This document shows, piece by piece, positions 52,463-62,462 of a stretch of DNA of 64,000 bases. The DNA is taken from positions 1,922,001-1,986,000 of the forward strand of contig NZ_CP061718.1 in assembly GCF_014764365.1 (NCBI RefSeq). The letters run 5' to 3'. Under the pieces are notes generated by a model. It searched no databases and was not told the DNA's origin. It was given only the letters and a program-made list of their open reading frames with translations. The stretch comes from Roseococcus microcysteis (GTDB lineage: Bacteria; Pseudomonadota; Alphaproteobacteria; Acetobacterales; Acetobacteraceae). The translations under genes were made by a program, and so were the position numbers. The number at the start of each line of letters is the position of its first letter. Position 1 is the first letter of the stretch.

Positions 52463-53554
52463 ATGAATCGCCGCATCATCCTGGGCGCCGCCGCGGCGGC
52501 CGCCCCCATGGCCTTGGCCGCCCCGGCGCTGGCCCAGGCCAACCCCGAGGTCCGCTGGCGCTTCCAGTCCAGCTTCCCGCGCAACCTGGACGTGCTGTTC
52601 GGCACCGCCGAGCGCATCGCCAGCCGGGTCGCGGCGCTGACCGACAACCGCTTCCGGATTTCCGTCTTCCCGGCGGGCGAAATCGTGCCCGGGCTGCAGG
52701 TGCTGGACGCGGTGCAGGCCGGCACCATCGAGGCCGGGCACACCGCCTCCTACTGGTATATCGGCAAGGAGCCGGGCTTCGCCTTCTTCACCTGCATGCC
52801 CTTCGGCCTGAACACCCGCCAGCTGACGGCCTGGCTGCGGCATGGCGGCGGCAACCAGCTGGGCGACCAGCTCTTCGCCGACTACAGCATCCAGGCCTTT
52901 CCGGCGGGCGACACGGGCGCGCAGATGGGCGGCTGGTTCCGCAACGAGATCCGCAGCCAGCAGGACGTGCAGGGGCTGAAGTTCCGCATCTCGGGCCTCG
53001 CGGGCCAGGTGTTCCAGCGCATGGGCGCCGCACCCACGCTGATCGCCCCGGCCGACATCTACCCGGCGCTGGAGCGCGGCACGATCGACGCGACCGAGTT
53101 CACCGGCCCGCATGACGATGAGCGCCTGGGCTTCTTCCGCGTGGCGCGCTTCTACTACGCGCCGGGCTGGTTCGAGCCGGCCGCGCGCCTGCACATGATG
53201 ACCAACAAGCGCGCCTATGACGCGCTGCCGGACGCCTACAAGGCCGCTATCCAGGTGGCCTGCGCGGAAGCCGACAGCGAGATGACCAGCCGCTACGACC
53301 ACCTGAACCCTATCGCGCTGCGGCGCCTGGTGGCCGCGGGCGCCCAGCTGCGCTTCTTCCCGCGCGAGATGATGCAGGCCGCCTGGACCGCCAACGAAGC
53401 CCTGATGGCGGACCTGGCCGGCCAGAACCCGCGCTTCCGCACGCTGTGGGACAGCTACCGCCCCTACCGGAACGAGCTGTTCCAGTGGTTCCGCGTGTCG
53501 GAGAACAGCTACGACAACTTCGCCTTCCCGGCGGCGGCCGCGGCGGCGCGCTGA
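52463..53554 (+). CDS. TRAP transporter binding protein (DctP family)
   Basis: Encodes 363 residues. The N-terminal signal is of twin-arginine-like type (MNRRIILGAAAAAAPMALA). The DctP domain shows WRFQSSFPRNLDVLFGTAER, FPAGEIVPGLQVLDAVQAGT, PFGLNTRQLTAWLRHGGG, GLKFRISGLAGQVFQRMGA and GTIDATEFTGPHDD, typical of the mannitol/keto-acid branch. DctQ and DctM are not nearby. GGGAGG precedes the start. Confidence 0.93.
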   Translation: MNRRIILGAAAAAAPMALAAPALAQANPEVRWRFQSSFPRNLDVLFGTAERIASRVAALTDNRFRISVFPAGEIVPGLQVLDAVQAGTIEAGHTASYWYIGKEPGFAFFTCMPFGLNTRQLTAWLRHGGGNQLGDQLFADYSIQAFPAGDTGAQMGGWFRNEIRSQQDVQGLKFRISGLAGQVFQRMGAAPTLIAPADIYPALERGTIDATEFTGPHDDERLGFFRVARFYYAPGWFEPAARLHMMTNKRAYDALPDAYKAAIQVACAEADSEMTSRYDHLNPIALRRLVAAGAQLRFFPREMMQAAWTANEALMADLAGQNPRFRTLWDSYRPYRNELFQWFRVSENSYDNFAFPAAAAAAR

Positions 53555-53562
53555 ACGAGATC

Positions 53563-53592
53563 GGTAAGGCGGGCCTCGCGGCCCGCCTTACC
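53563..53592. terminator. Hairpin between convergent genes
   Basis: A perfect twelve-base stem (GGTAAGGCGGGC / GCCCGCCTTACC) with a six-base loop, nine bases past the TRAP gene stop. No true T-run follows; ATCTTAC repeats do. It likely ends both convergent transcripts. Confidence 0.65.
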
Positions 53593-53630
53593 ATCTTACT
53601 ATCTTACCGGTTGGGCTTATCCGCTGGGGC

Positions 53631-54641
53631 TTACCGGAACATCGCCCGGATCGCGGTGTGGTCCACCTCTTCCAGCGTGGCGGGGGTCCAGGAGGGGCTG
53701 CCATCCTTGTCCACGAGCACGCTGCGCACGCCCTCCCGGAAGTCCGGATGATCGTGCACCACCACGCGCGTCAGATGCAACTCCTCATCGAGGCAGCCGC
53801 GCAGATCGAGCGCCGCGCCGCGCTTCAGCAGTTCCAGTGACACGCAGAGGCTGGTGGGCGACATGCGCCGCAGCACCTTCACCTGCGACGCGGCCCATTC
53901 CGTTCCCTCGGCCTCCAGCGCGCGGATGATGTCCAGCACCGAGGGCTGGCTGAAGCAGCGGTCAATGGTTGCGCGGTGCTCGGCGAAGCTGGGCGCGGGC
54001 GGGGCTTCGGCGAAGCGGTCCACCACCGCGGCATCGCCCGTCTCGACCAGGGCGGCGCGGAGTGCGGCCAGCTTCTCGCGCGGGACATAGTGCGTGGCCA
54101 GGCCCGCATGCACCGCATCCGCGCCCGAGAGCCGCGCGCCGGTCAGCGCCAGCCAGGTGCCCAGCGCGCCGGGCAGGCGCGGCAGGATGTGGCTGGTGCC
54201 GACATCCGGAAACAGCGCGATGGCGGTCTCGGGCATGGCGAGCAGCGCGTGCTCGCTCACCACGCGCGGGCCGTTGTGGATGGCCAGCCCGATGCCGCCG
54301 CCCATGCAGATGCCATCAATGATGGACACCCAGGGCTTGCCGAACAGCGCGATGCCCTCGTTCACCGCGTATTCCTCGGTGAAGAAGGCCTCGACCGGGG
54401 CGCGGTTGCCCTCGATGGCGGCCTGGCGCACGGCGCGCACATCGCCGCCGGCGCAGAAGGCGCGGCCACCGGCGCCTTCGAGAATGACCAGCTTCACCTC
54501 GGCCGCATGGCGCCACTGGCCGATGGCATGGGCGAAGTCGCGGATCATCTGGATGTCCAGCGCGTTCAGCGCCTTGGGCCGGTTCATCAGGATGGTGCCG
54601 GCATGGCCCTCCCGGTTCAGGATGAGGCTCGGTTCGCTCAT
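53631..54641 (-). CDS. 3-hydroxyisobutyryl-CoA hydrolase (crotonase family)
   Basis: Encodes 336 residues, the length of the HIBYL-CoA hydrolase branch, which acts in valine breakdown. Motifs: ILMNRPKALNALDIQMIRDF, EGAGGRAFCAGGDVRAV for the oxyanion hole, SIIDGICMGGGIGLAIHNG, and MPETAIALFPDVGTSHILPR with the catalytic Glu. The second half LATHYVPREKLAALRAALVE and MSPTSLCVSLELLKRGAALD is diagnostic for the hydrolases. The start at 54641 follows AAGGAG. Confidence 0.92.
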   Translation of the reverse strand: MSEPSLILNREGHAGTILMNRPKALNALDIQMIRDFAHAIGQWRHAAEVKLVILEGAGGRAFCAGGDVRAVRQAAIEGNRAPVEAFFTEEYAVNEGIALFGKPWVSIIDGICMGGGIGLAIHNGPRVVSEHALLAMPETAIALFPDVGTSHILPRLPGALGTWLALTGARLSGADAVHAGLATHYVPREKLAALRAALVETGDAAVVDRFAEAPPAPSFAEHRATIDRCFSQPSVLDIIRALEAEGTEWAASQVKVLRRMSPTSLCVSLELLKRGAALDLRGCLDEELHLTRVVVHDHPDFREGVRSVLVDKDGSPSWTPATLEEVDHTAIRAMFR

Positions 54642-54737
54642 GGACATTCTCCTTTGCCGTTTCGGGCGGTAGCGCGGGCAACCCGGGCTGTCCAGGCGGG
54701 TTGGACCCCGAACAGCCTCACGCGAAGGAAGCGCGCC

Positions 54738-55445
54738 ATGCCTCACCTCCACCGCCGTTCGCTGTTCCTGACAGCGGGACTGGGCCTCATCGCCGCCGCG
54801 CCCGCCCGCGCGCAGGAGGGGCCGCACCGCCTGCCCGACCTGCCCTATGGCCTCGACGCCAACGAGGCCGCGATTGATGCGCGCACCATGGAGCTGCACC
54901 ATGGCGGCCATCATCGAACCTATGTGCGGCAGCTCAATTCCGCGCTGGAAGGCCATGACACGCTGGCCCGCCTGCCGCTGGAACAGCTTCTGACGCGCAT
55001 CGAGCAGGCGCCGTCGGACATCCGCACCAAGCTGCGCAACAATGGCGGCGGGCATGCGAACCACAGCATGTTCTGGCACATCATGGGCGGCGACGGCGAA
55101 GGCCCGCGGGGTGAGCTGCGCGCGGCCATTGACCGCGACTTCGGCAGCATGGAGCGCTTCCGCGAGCAGTTCGAGGGCACCAGCAGCGACGTCTTCGGCT
55201 CCGGCTGGGCCTTCGTGACGGTGAACCGCGAGGGCGCGCTGGCCATCACCCGCCGGCCCAACCAGGACACGCCGCTGATGCAGGATGAGCGCGTGCTGAT
55301 GGGCAATGACCTCTGGGAGCACGCCTACTACCTGCGCTACCAGAACCGCCGCGAGGAATACATCAAATCCTGGTGGCAGGTGCTGCATTGGGGGCGCATC
55401 GGCGCGCGCTACGCGGCCGCGAAGTCGGGCCGTCTGGGCGTGTAG
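54738..55445 (+). CDS. Exported Fe/Mn superoxide dismutase
   Basis: Encodes 235 residues. Unlike most SODs it begins with an export signal (HRRSLFLTAGLGLIAAAPARA), probably twin-arginine type. The SOD domain follows: LPYGLDANEAAIDARTMELH, HHGGHHRTYVRQLN with the first metal His, GGGHANHSMFWHIMGG with the second, and MGNDLWEHAYYLRYQNRREE with the Asp and the last His. It likely removes superoxide in the periplasm. AAGGAA lies nine bases before the start. Confidence 0.92.
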   Translation: MPHLHRRSLFLTAGLGLIAAAPARAQEGPHRLPDLPYGLDANEAAIDARTMELHHGGHHRTYVRQLNSALEGHDTLARLPLEQLLTRIEQAPSDIRTKLRNNGGGHANHSMFWHIMGGDGEGPRGELRAAIDRDFGSMERFREQFEGTSSDVFGSGWAFVTVNREGALAITRRPNQDTPLMQDERVLMGNDLWEHAYYLRYQNRREEYIKSWWQVLHWGRIGARYAAAKSGRLGV

Positions 55446-55469
55446 CGCGGCGCCCCAAGCCTCGGCATA

Positions 55470-55494
55470 CTCCCTGGAAACAAACTCCAGGGAG
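55470..55494 (+). promoter_or_regulatory. Shine-Dalgarno-sequestering hairpin, first acyl-CoA synthetase
   Basis: CTCCCTGGA / TCCAGGGAG form a perfect nine-base stem with a seven-base loop. The 3' arm contains AGGGAG, the only Shine-Dalgarno for the ATG at 55502, so in the folded state the ribosome site is hidden. The second acyl-CoA synthetase gene at 62463 has the same layout. Confidence 0.6.
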
Positions 55495-55501
55495 AACATC
55501 C

Positions 55502-57126
<1,625 letters not shown>

Positions 57127-57130
<4 letters not shown>

Positions 57131-57738
57131 CATCTTTGCTTCGCGTGCTGGTGGGCTTCACCGTCATCCTGGCGGTGCTGGCCCTGCCCTTCGCGGTCGC
57201 CGTGGTGGTGGCCAGCGGCCACAAGGTGATGGAGGACGGTGCCTGGCTGCGCGGGGCGGGGCTGGCCGTGCTGGCGGTCTTTCCCGTGGTGGCGGTGGTG
57301 CTGGCCTGGGTGGCCTGGCGGCGGCGGGAGACGCCCCGTGCCGGCTTCGCGCGGCTGGCGGGCGTGCCGGTATGGGGGGCGCTGGGCGCCGCGCTGCTGG
57401 TGGTGGCGCAACTCACGGCGCCGCCCGCCGCCCCGGTGGCCCGCCCGCCGGAGGATCTCCGCGCCCTGGCCGGCTTCCTGGCCGACCCTTCCGCGCCGCT
57501 GGTGCTGGATCTGCGCGGGCGCGGGCTGCGGCACATCCCGGACGCCGTGCTGGCGGACCGCCGCCTGCATGAGCTGGACCTGCGCGACAACAACCTCACC
57601 GCCCTGCCCGACGCGCTGAAATCCAACCCCGCGCTGCGGCTGGTGCGGATCGGCGGCAACCCCATCCCGCCCGAGGAGGTGCGGCGCTTCGGGCTTGCGC
57701 TGCTGGCGGCGGACAACCGGATGGTGATCTCCAACTGA
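57127..57738 (+). CDS. Membrane protein with a leucine-rich-repeat tail
   Basis: Encodes 203 residues. Three hydrophobic segments near residues 5-30, 40-62 and 80-100 are followed by a short LRR region: LVLDLRGRGLRHIPDAVLAD, RRLHELDLRDNNLTALPDAL and NPALRLVRIGGNPIPPEE, two to three repeats of the bacterial LPx type. The N-terminal part is of unknown family. The start overlaps the ligase stop in ATGA, so the two are co-translated. Confidence 0.78.
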
Positions 57739-57801
57739 CCTTGCGGCGAGGCGCGTTTCGCCGATCATGCGCGGGCTGAAACCTGAAACAGGAACGCCCG
57801 C

Positions 57802-58140
57802 ATGCTGGTCGACATCCGCATCTACACCGCCGCCCCCGGCAAGCTGCCCGCCTTCGTGAAGCTCTATGAGGAGAAGGCTTGGCCGCTGCAGAAGAAGTAC
57901 CTGGAGAATTGCCTCGGCTGGTACGCCACCGCCGAGGGTGAGTTGAACACCGTGGTCCATATCTGGGGCTACAAGGACATGGCGGACCGCGACGCGCGCC
58001 GCAACGCCATGGCGGCGGACCCGGAATGGGGCACCTACCTCAAGGCGATGGCCGAGGCCGGCGTGCTGGTGAAGATGGAAAACCGCCTGGCCCGCCCCAC
58101 CGGCTTCTTCGCCGAATTCCAGGCGGCCAAGAAAGGCTGA
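57802..58140 (+). CDS. NIPSNAP-family protein
   Basis: Encodes 112 residues. The whole protein is one ferredoxin-like NIPSNAP/dimeric alpha-beta barrel domain: LVDIRIYTAAPGKLPAFVKL, ENCLGWYATAEGELNTVVHI, and WGYKDMADRDARRNAMAADP. Bacterial members are small dimers of mostly unknown function; some are monooxygenase-like. It stands alone between two stop-separated units, with CAGGAA before its start. Confidence 0.88.
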   Translation: MLVDIRIYTAAPGKLPAFVKLYEEKAWPLQKKYLENCLGWYATAEGELNTVVHIWGYKDMADRDARRNAMAADPEWGTYLKAMAEAGVLVKMENRLARPTGFFAEFQAAKKG

Positions 58141-58277
58141 CACGCGACGCGGCGTGGCGCCAACGGGTTGACACCCGGGGCGCCCCGCCGGACCCTTCCT
58201 CGCACGATAAGAGACTGAGACGCCAAGGGAGCGGCGCAGCCACGGGCACCTGAATCCATTTCATGGAGTGCCACATC

Positions 58278-59867
58278 ATGCACCGACGTCACCTGCTGCC
58301 CGCGCTCGGCGCGGGCGCCATGGCCGGGCTTGCCGCGCCATCCGCGCTGCGCGCGCAGGCCGCCACCACGCTGCGCTTCACCCCGCAGCAGGATCTGGTG
58401 ACGCTCGATCCCGTCACGACCACGGCCTATGTCAGCCGCAACCATGGCTACATGGTCTTCGACACGCTCTACGGCATGGACGGCAACTACCAGGCCACAC
58501 CGCAGATGGTGGACGGCCATACCATCGAGAATGACGGCAAGCTGTGGAACCTGACCCTGCGCGAGGGGCTGCGCTTCCATGACGGCACGCCCGTGCTGGC
58601 GCGGGACTGCGTGGCCAGCATCCGCCGCTGGGCACGGCGCGACCCCTTCGGCGCCACCCTGCTGGACGCGACGGATGAGCTTTCGGCCCCCGATGACCGC
58701 ACCATCCGCTTCCGGCTGAAGCGCCCCTTTCCGCTGCTGCCCATCGCGCTCGGCAAGGCCTCGGTGCCGGTCTGCGCGATGATGCCGGAGCGGCTGGCCA
58801 ACACCGACCCCTTCCAGCAGGTGCCGGAGCTGATCGGCAGCGGCCCCTTCCGCTTCAAGGCGGATGAGCGCGTGCCCGGCGCGCAATATGTCTACACGAA
58901 GTTCGAGCACTATGTGCCGCGCCGCGACGGCGCCATCTCCTGGACCGCGGGCCCCAAGGTCGTGCATTTCGACCGCGTGGAATGGCGCGTCATGCCCGAC
59001 ATCGCCACCGCCACCAACGCGCTGATGGCGGGTGAGCAGGATTGGCAGGAATACGCCTATCACGACATGCTGCCCATGCTGCGCCGCGCGCGGCAGATCG
59101 AGGTGCGCGTGCTGGACCGCTCGGGCTTCGTCAGCATGGTGCGCGTCAATCACCTCCAGGCGCCCTTCAACAACCCGGCCATCCGCCGCGCGCTGTGGGG
59201 CGCGATTGACCAGGCCTCCTGCATGCAGGCTTTGGTGGGGCAGGACCGCAGCCTCTACCACGTGCCGCTCGGCTTCTTCGCGCCGGGCACGCCGATGGCG
59301 TCCGATGCCGGGCTCGCCCCCCTGACCGGCCCGCGTGACTATGACCGCGTGCGCGCCGAGCTGCGCGCGGCCGGCTACAATGGCGAGACGGTGCTGCTGA
59401 TGATCCCTTCCACCTCGCTGCCCAACGCCACGGTGGGCGCGGTGGTCGAGGACCAGTTCAAGCGCGCGGGCATGAACGTCGAGGTCTACTCGGTCGAGTT
59501 CAACGCCATGCTGCAGCGGCGCAACCGCCGCGGCTCGGTCGCCGAGGGCGGATGGAGCGCCTTCGTCACCAACTGGGCCGGCACGGATTGGCTGAACCCG
59601 GCCGGCCACATCGCGCTGCGCGGCAATGGCGATGCGGGCTATGCCGGCTGGGCGAACATGCCGCGCATCGAGCAGCTGCGTCAGGACTGGTTCACCGCCC
59701 CGGACGAGGCCGCGCAGCAGGCCATCTGCCGCGACATCCAGCTCGAGGCGATGCGCGAGGTCCCCTACTACCCCACCGGGCAATATCTCCAGCCCACCGC
59801 CTTCCGCCGCACCTTGACCGGCGTGAATGACGGCTTCGCCACCTTCTGGAATGTGAGGCGCGCATGA
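58278..59867 (+). CDS. Oligopeptide/dipeptide-type ABC binding protein (SBP_bac_5)
   Basis: Encodes 529 residues. The N-terminal signal (HRRHLLPALGAGAMAGLAAP) is followed by the SBP_bac_5 fold: LRFTPQQDLVTLDPVTTTAY, GLRFHDGTPVLARDCVASIR, TNALMAGEQDWQEYAYHDML and FNNPAIRRALWGAIDQASCM. It binds a peptide, nickel complex or amide. GGAG lies before ATG 58278; ATG 58263 is the alternative. It overlaps the M20 gene by four bases, so binding protein and hydrolase are co-translated. Its permeases are not in this window. Confidence 0.93.
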   Translation: MHRRHLLPALGAGAMAGLAAPSALRAQAATTLRFTPQQDLVTLDPVTTTAYVSRNHGYMVFDTLYGMDGNYQATPQMVDGHTIENDGKLWNLTLREGLRFHDGTPVLARDCVASIRRWARRDPFGATLLDATDELSAPDDRTIRFRLKRPFPLLPIALGKASVPVCAMMPERLANTDPFQQVPELIGSGPFRFKADERVPGAQYVYTKFEHYVPRRDGAISWTAGPKVVHFDRVEWRVMPDIATATNALMAGEQDWQEYAYHDMLPMLRRARQIEVRVLDRSGFVSMVRVNHLQAPFNNPAIRRALWGAIDQASCMQALVGQDRSLYHVPLGFFAPGTPMASDAGLAPLTGPRDYDRVRAELRAAGYNGETVLLMIPSTSLPNATVGAVVEDQFKRAGMNVEVYSVEFNAMLQRRNRRGSVAEGGWSAFVTNWAGTDWLNPAGHIALRGNGDAGYAGWANMPRIEQLRQDWFTAPDEAAQQAICRDIQLEAMREVPYYPTGQYLQPTAFRRTLTGVNDGFATFWNVRRA

Positions 59868-61459
59868 GCACCCCCCGCGACACGGCCCTGAACTACATCA
59901 CCGCGACCGAGGCGCGCTTCTCCGCCTTCTGCTCCCGCATCTGGGACCATGCGGAACCCGCCTGGCGCGAATACCGTTCGGCCGCCGACTATGTGGAATT
60001 GCTGCGCGCGGAGGGCTTCGAGGTGGAGGCCGGTTCGGGCGGCATGCCCACCGCCTTCGTCGCCACCTGGAAGAACGGCAATGGCGGGCCGGTGCTGGCC
60101 GGCTTCTCCGAATATGACGCGGTGCCCGGCAACTCGCAGCAGGTGGTGCCCTACAAGGCCCCGCGCGAGGGGCTGCACCCCTACACGGCCGGCCACACGG
60201 ACCCGCATTCCATGCTGGGCACGGCGTCCCTGGCGGCCACGCTGGGCGCACGGGAGGCGATGCGCCAGCACAACATCCCGGGCACGCTGAAACTGTTCGG
60301 GGAGCCGGCGGAGAAGGTCTGCGGCTCCAAGCCCATCCACGCCGCGAAGGGCTATTATGACGGCCTGGATGCCGCCGTGGTCTGGCACCCCTGGCCCTAC
60401 AACACGGTCACCAGCGAGACGCATTTCGGCGCCTATTGGAGCGCCATCATCACCTTCGAGGCCGAGAGCCCCGAGACCTGGATCGACCCGACGCTGGTGC
60501 CCATCGAGGGCGCGCACGCCGCCGCGCGCTGCCCCGGCGCGCTGGACGCCCTGTGCCTGATGTACACCACGACGAAATACACCAAGGAGGCGATGTTCCC
60601 GCACGCCGGGTCCTGGACGCTGAACGAGTTCGTCCTGGGCGATGGCGGCGCCACCTCCGACAATTTGCCGCCGCGCTTCGCGCAGATCCAGTATTCCTGG
60701 CGCTCCTCCTCCCTCGGCATCCAGGAGCAGATCTGGCGCGTGCTGGCCAACAACGCCCGGCACGCGGCGGGCAGCACGGGCTGCCGCGCCTTCGTGCGCT
60801 GGGTGACCAAGACGCGCGTGGGCGTGCCCAACACGGCGCTGACGAACCTGACCTGGAAGAACCTCCAGGCCGTGGGCGCCCCCGTCTATGGCGAGGAAGC
60901 GCTGGAATTCGGCCGCGAGATGCAGCGCAACCTCGGCGTCGAGCCCATGGCGGACCCGTTCAACCCCGAGGTCTCGACCCTGATGCCGCCGGAGGTCTTC
61001 GAGAGCCGGCTGCGCGCGGGCCTGCCCTCCTGGCAGAAGCATCTCAGCGCGGATGACTATGTGGAATTCTCCTGGCACGCGCCCACGGTGCGGCTGCTGG
61101 CGGGGCGGCCGCGGCTGCGCCCGCCCTCGCGCGGCCATGCCTATCCGGCCTGGGCCTACAACGCGCTGAGCGGCCTGCCCGGGGCCATCGATCCCGGCAT
61201 GTTCGTCGCCGCCAAGACGATGGCGCTGACGCTGGTGGATCTGGCGACGGAGCCCGACACCCTCGCCGCCGCCCAGGCCGAGTTCCGCGAGCGCAGCGGC
61301 GGCGGCGTGGGCGGGCCCGGCTGGGTGCCGCCCTTGCTGCCCGCCGATTTCGTGCCGCCGGTGGATCTGCGCTGGCCCGAATACGTCACCACCCCGCGCG
61401 GCACCGAATGGTGCATGCCCACCCCCATGGAGGGCACGGGCGCGGGCGAGCCGCTCTGA
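59864..61459 (+). CDS. M20-family amidohydrolase (AbgB-like)
   Basis: Encodes 531 residues. Metal and catalytic features: GFSEYDAVPGNSQQVVPYK in the AbgB-like position, AGHTDPHSMLGTASLAATLG with the conserved His, GEPAEKVCGSKPIHAAKGYY with the metal-binding Glu and Cys, and WHPWPYNTVTSETHFG. AbgB cleaves p-aminobenzoyl-glutamate; other relatives cleave N-acyl amino acids. The C-terminal tail of ~60 residues (GVGGPGWVPPLLPADFVPPV) is longer than in AbgB. The linked binding protein suggests that it degrades an imported amide. Confidence 0.9.
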   Translation: MSTPRDTALNYITATEARFSAFCSRIWDHAEPAWREYRSAADYVELLRAEGFEVEAGSGGMPTAFVATWKNGNGGPVLAGFSEYDAVPGNSQQVVPYKAPREGLHPYTAGHTDPHSMLGTASLAATLGAREAMRQHNIPGTLKLFGEPAEKVCGSKPIHAAKGYYDGLDAAVVWHPWPYNTVTSETHFGAYWSAIITFEAESPETWIDPTLVPIEGAHAAARCPGALDALCLMYTTTKYTKEAMFPHAGSWTLNEFVLGDGGATSDNLPPRFAQIQYSWRSSSLGIQEQIWRVLANNARHAAGSTGCRAFVRWVTKTRVGVPNTALTNLTWKNLQAVGAPVYGEEALEFGREMQRNLGVEPMADPFNPEVSTLMPPEVFESRLRAGLPSWQKHLSADDYVEFSWHAPTVRLLAGRPRLRPPSRGHAYPAWAYNALSGLPGAIDPGMFVAAKTMALTLVDLATEPDTLAAAQAEFRERSGGGVGGPGWVPPLLPADFVPPVDLRWPEYVTTPRGTEWCMPTPMEGTGAGEPL

Positions 61460-61515
61460 CCCGCCGGGCCGCCCTTCACGGGGCGGCCCCCATCCCCAGA
61501 CAAGGAGAAACGCCC

Positions 61516-62415
61516 ATGCCCGACATTCCCCCACCCGCCCGCGTGGCCTTCGTGGGCCTTGGCATCATGGGGGCGGCCATGGCCGCCAACCTCAAGCGCG
61601 CCGGCTTCGACCTGGCCATCCACAGCCGCAGCCGCGGCAAGGCGGCCGAGCTTGAGGCCATGGGCGCCCATTGGTGCGACACGGGCGCCGAGGCGGCGCG
61701 GGAGGCGGGCATCATCGGCCTCTGCGTGCCCGACACGCCGGATGTGGAACTGGCCCTGTTCGGACCTGGCGGCATCGCGGAGGGGGCCGGGGCGGGTTCC
61801 GTGGTGATCGACTTTTCCACCATCTCCGCCCAGGCGACCCAGGGCTTCGCGGCACGCCTGGCGGAGCAGGGCGTGACGCTGCTGGACAGCCCCGTCTCCG
61901 GCGGGCCGCAGGGCGCCATTGACGGCACGCTGACCTGCATGGTGGGCGGCGATGCCGCGGGCTTCGCGCAGGCCGCCAGCTATTTCGCGGCGGTGGGCAA
62001 GACCATCACGCATCTGGGGCCGTCCGGCGCGGGGCAGATCTGCAAATCGGCCAACCAGCTCATCATCTGCGCGACGCTCACGGCGGTGAGCGAGGCGCTG
62101 GCCATGGGCCGCAAGGCCGGGCTGGACCCCGAGACGATGCGCACCGCGCTGTCCGGCGGATCGGCGGACAGCTTCGTGCTGCGCAACCACGCGAAGCGCA
62201 TCATCACCGGCAACTTCACCCCGGGCTTCCGGGCGGAGCTGATGCGCAAGGACATGCGACTGGCTGCCGCCGCCATCCGTGACCATGGCGTCTTCGGCCC
62301 CGCCACGGCCATGGCCGCGCCCCTGCTGGAACTTCTGGTGAACCAGGGCGCGGGGAAAGAGGACCTCTCCGCGCTGGGCCGCCTGGTGGCGGAGCTTTCT
62401 GGCCTGGAAGGCTAG
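61516..62415 (+). CDS. NAD(P)-dependent 3-hydroxyisobutyrate-dehydrogenase-like enzyme
   Basis: Encodes 299 residues of the beta-hydroxyacid dehydrogenase family. The N-terminal motif VAFVGLGIMGAAMAANLKRA binds the cofactor. The substrate motif is LLDSPVSGGPQGAIDGTLTC. Catalytic Lys lies in GAGQICKSANQLIICATLTA. The closest group is the 2-hydroxy-3-oxopropionate (tartronate semialdehyde) reductases and 3-hydroxyisobutyrate dehydrogenases. AAGGAG precedes the start. A 3-hydroxyisobutyryl-CoA hydrolase lies 7 kb upstream. Confidence 0.93.
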   Translation: MPDIPPPARVAFVGLGIMGAAMAANLKRAGFDLAIHSRSRGKAAELEAMGAHWCDTGAEAAREAGIIGLCVPDTPDVELALFGPGGIAEGAGAGSVVIDFSTISAQATQGFAARLAEQGVTLLDSPVSGGPQGAIDGTLTCMVGGDAAGFAQAASYFAAVGKTITHLGPSGAGQICKSANQLIICATLTAVSEALAMGRKAGLDPETMRTALSGGSADSFVLRNHAKRIITGNFTPGFRAELMRKDMRLAAAAIRDHGVFGPATAMAAPLLELLVNQGAGKEDLSALGRLVAELSGLEG

Positions 62416-62430
62416 GCGGAATTCCCGCTA

Positions 62431-62453
62431 CCCTCGGGGAAAATCCCCGAGGG
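62431..62453 (+). promoter_or_regulatory. Shine-Dalgarno-sequestering hairpin, second acyl-CoA synthetase
   Basis: CCCTCGGGGA / TCCCCGAGGG form a perfect ten-base stem with a three-base loop. The 3' arm contains GAGGG, the only Shine-Dalgarno for the ATG at 62463. No T-run follows the stem, so it is not a normal terminator. Confidence 0.6.
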
Positions 62454-62462
62454 AAACATCCA

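Noticed and set aside
58168-58196. Promoter with TTGACA upstream of the SBP_bac_5 gene
   Set aside because: A good -35 is visible but no acceptable -10 at 16-18 bases, so it is not listed as a feature.
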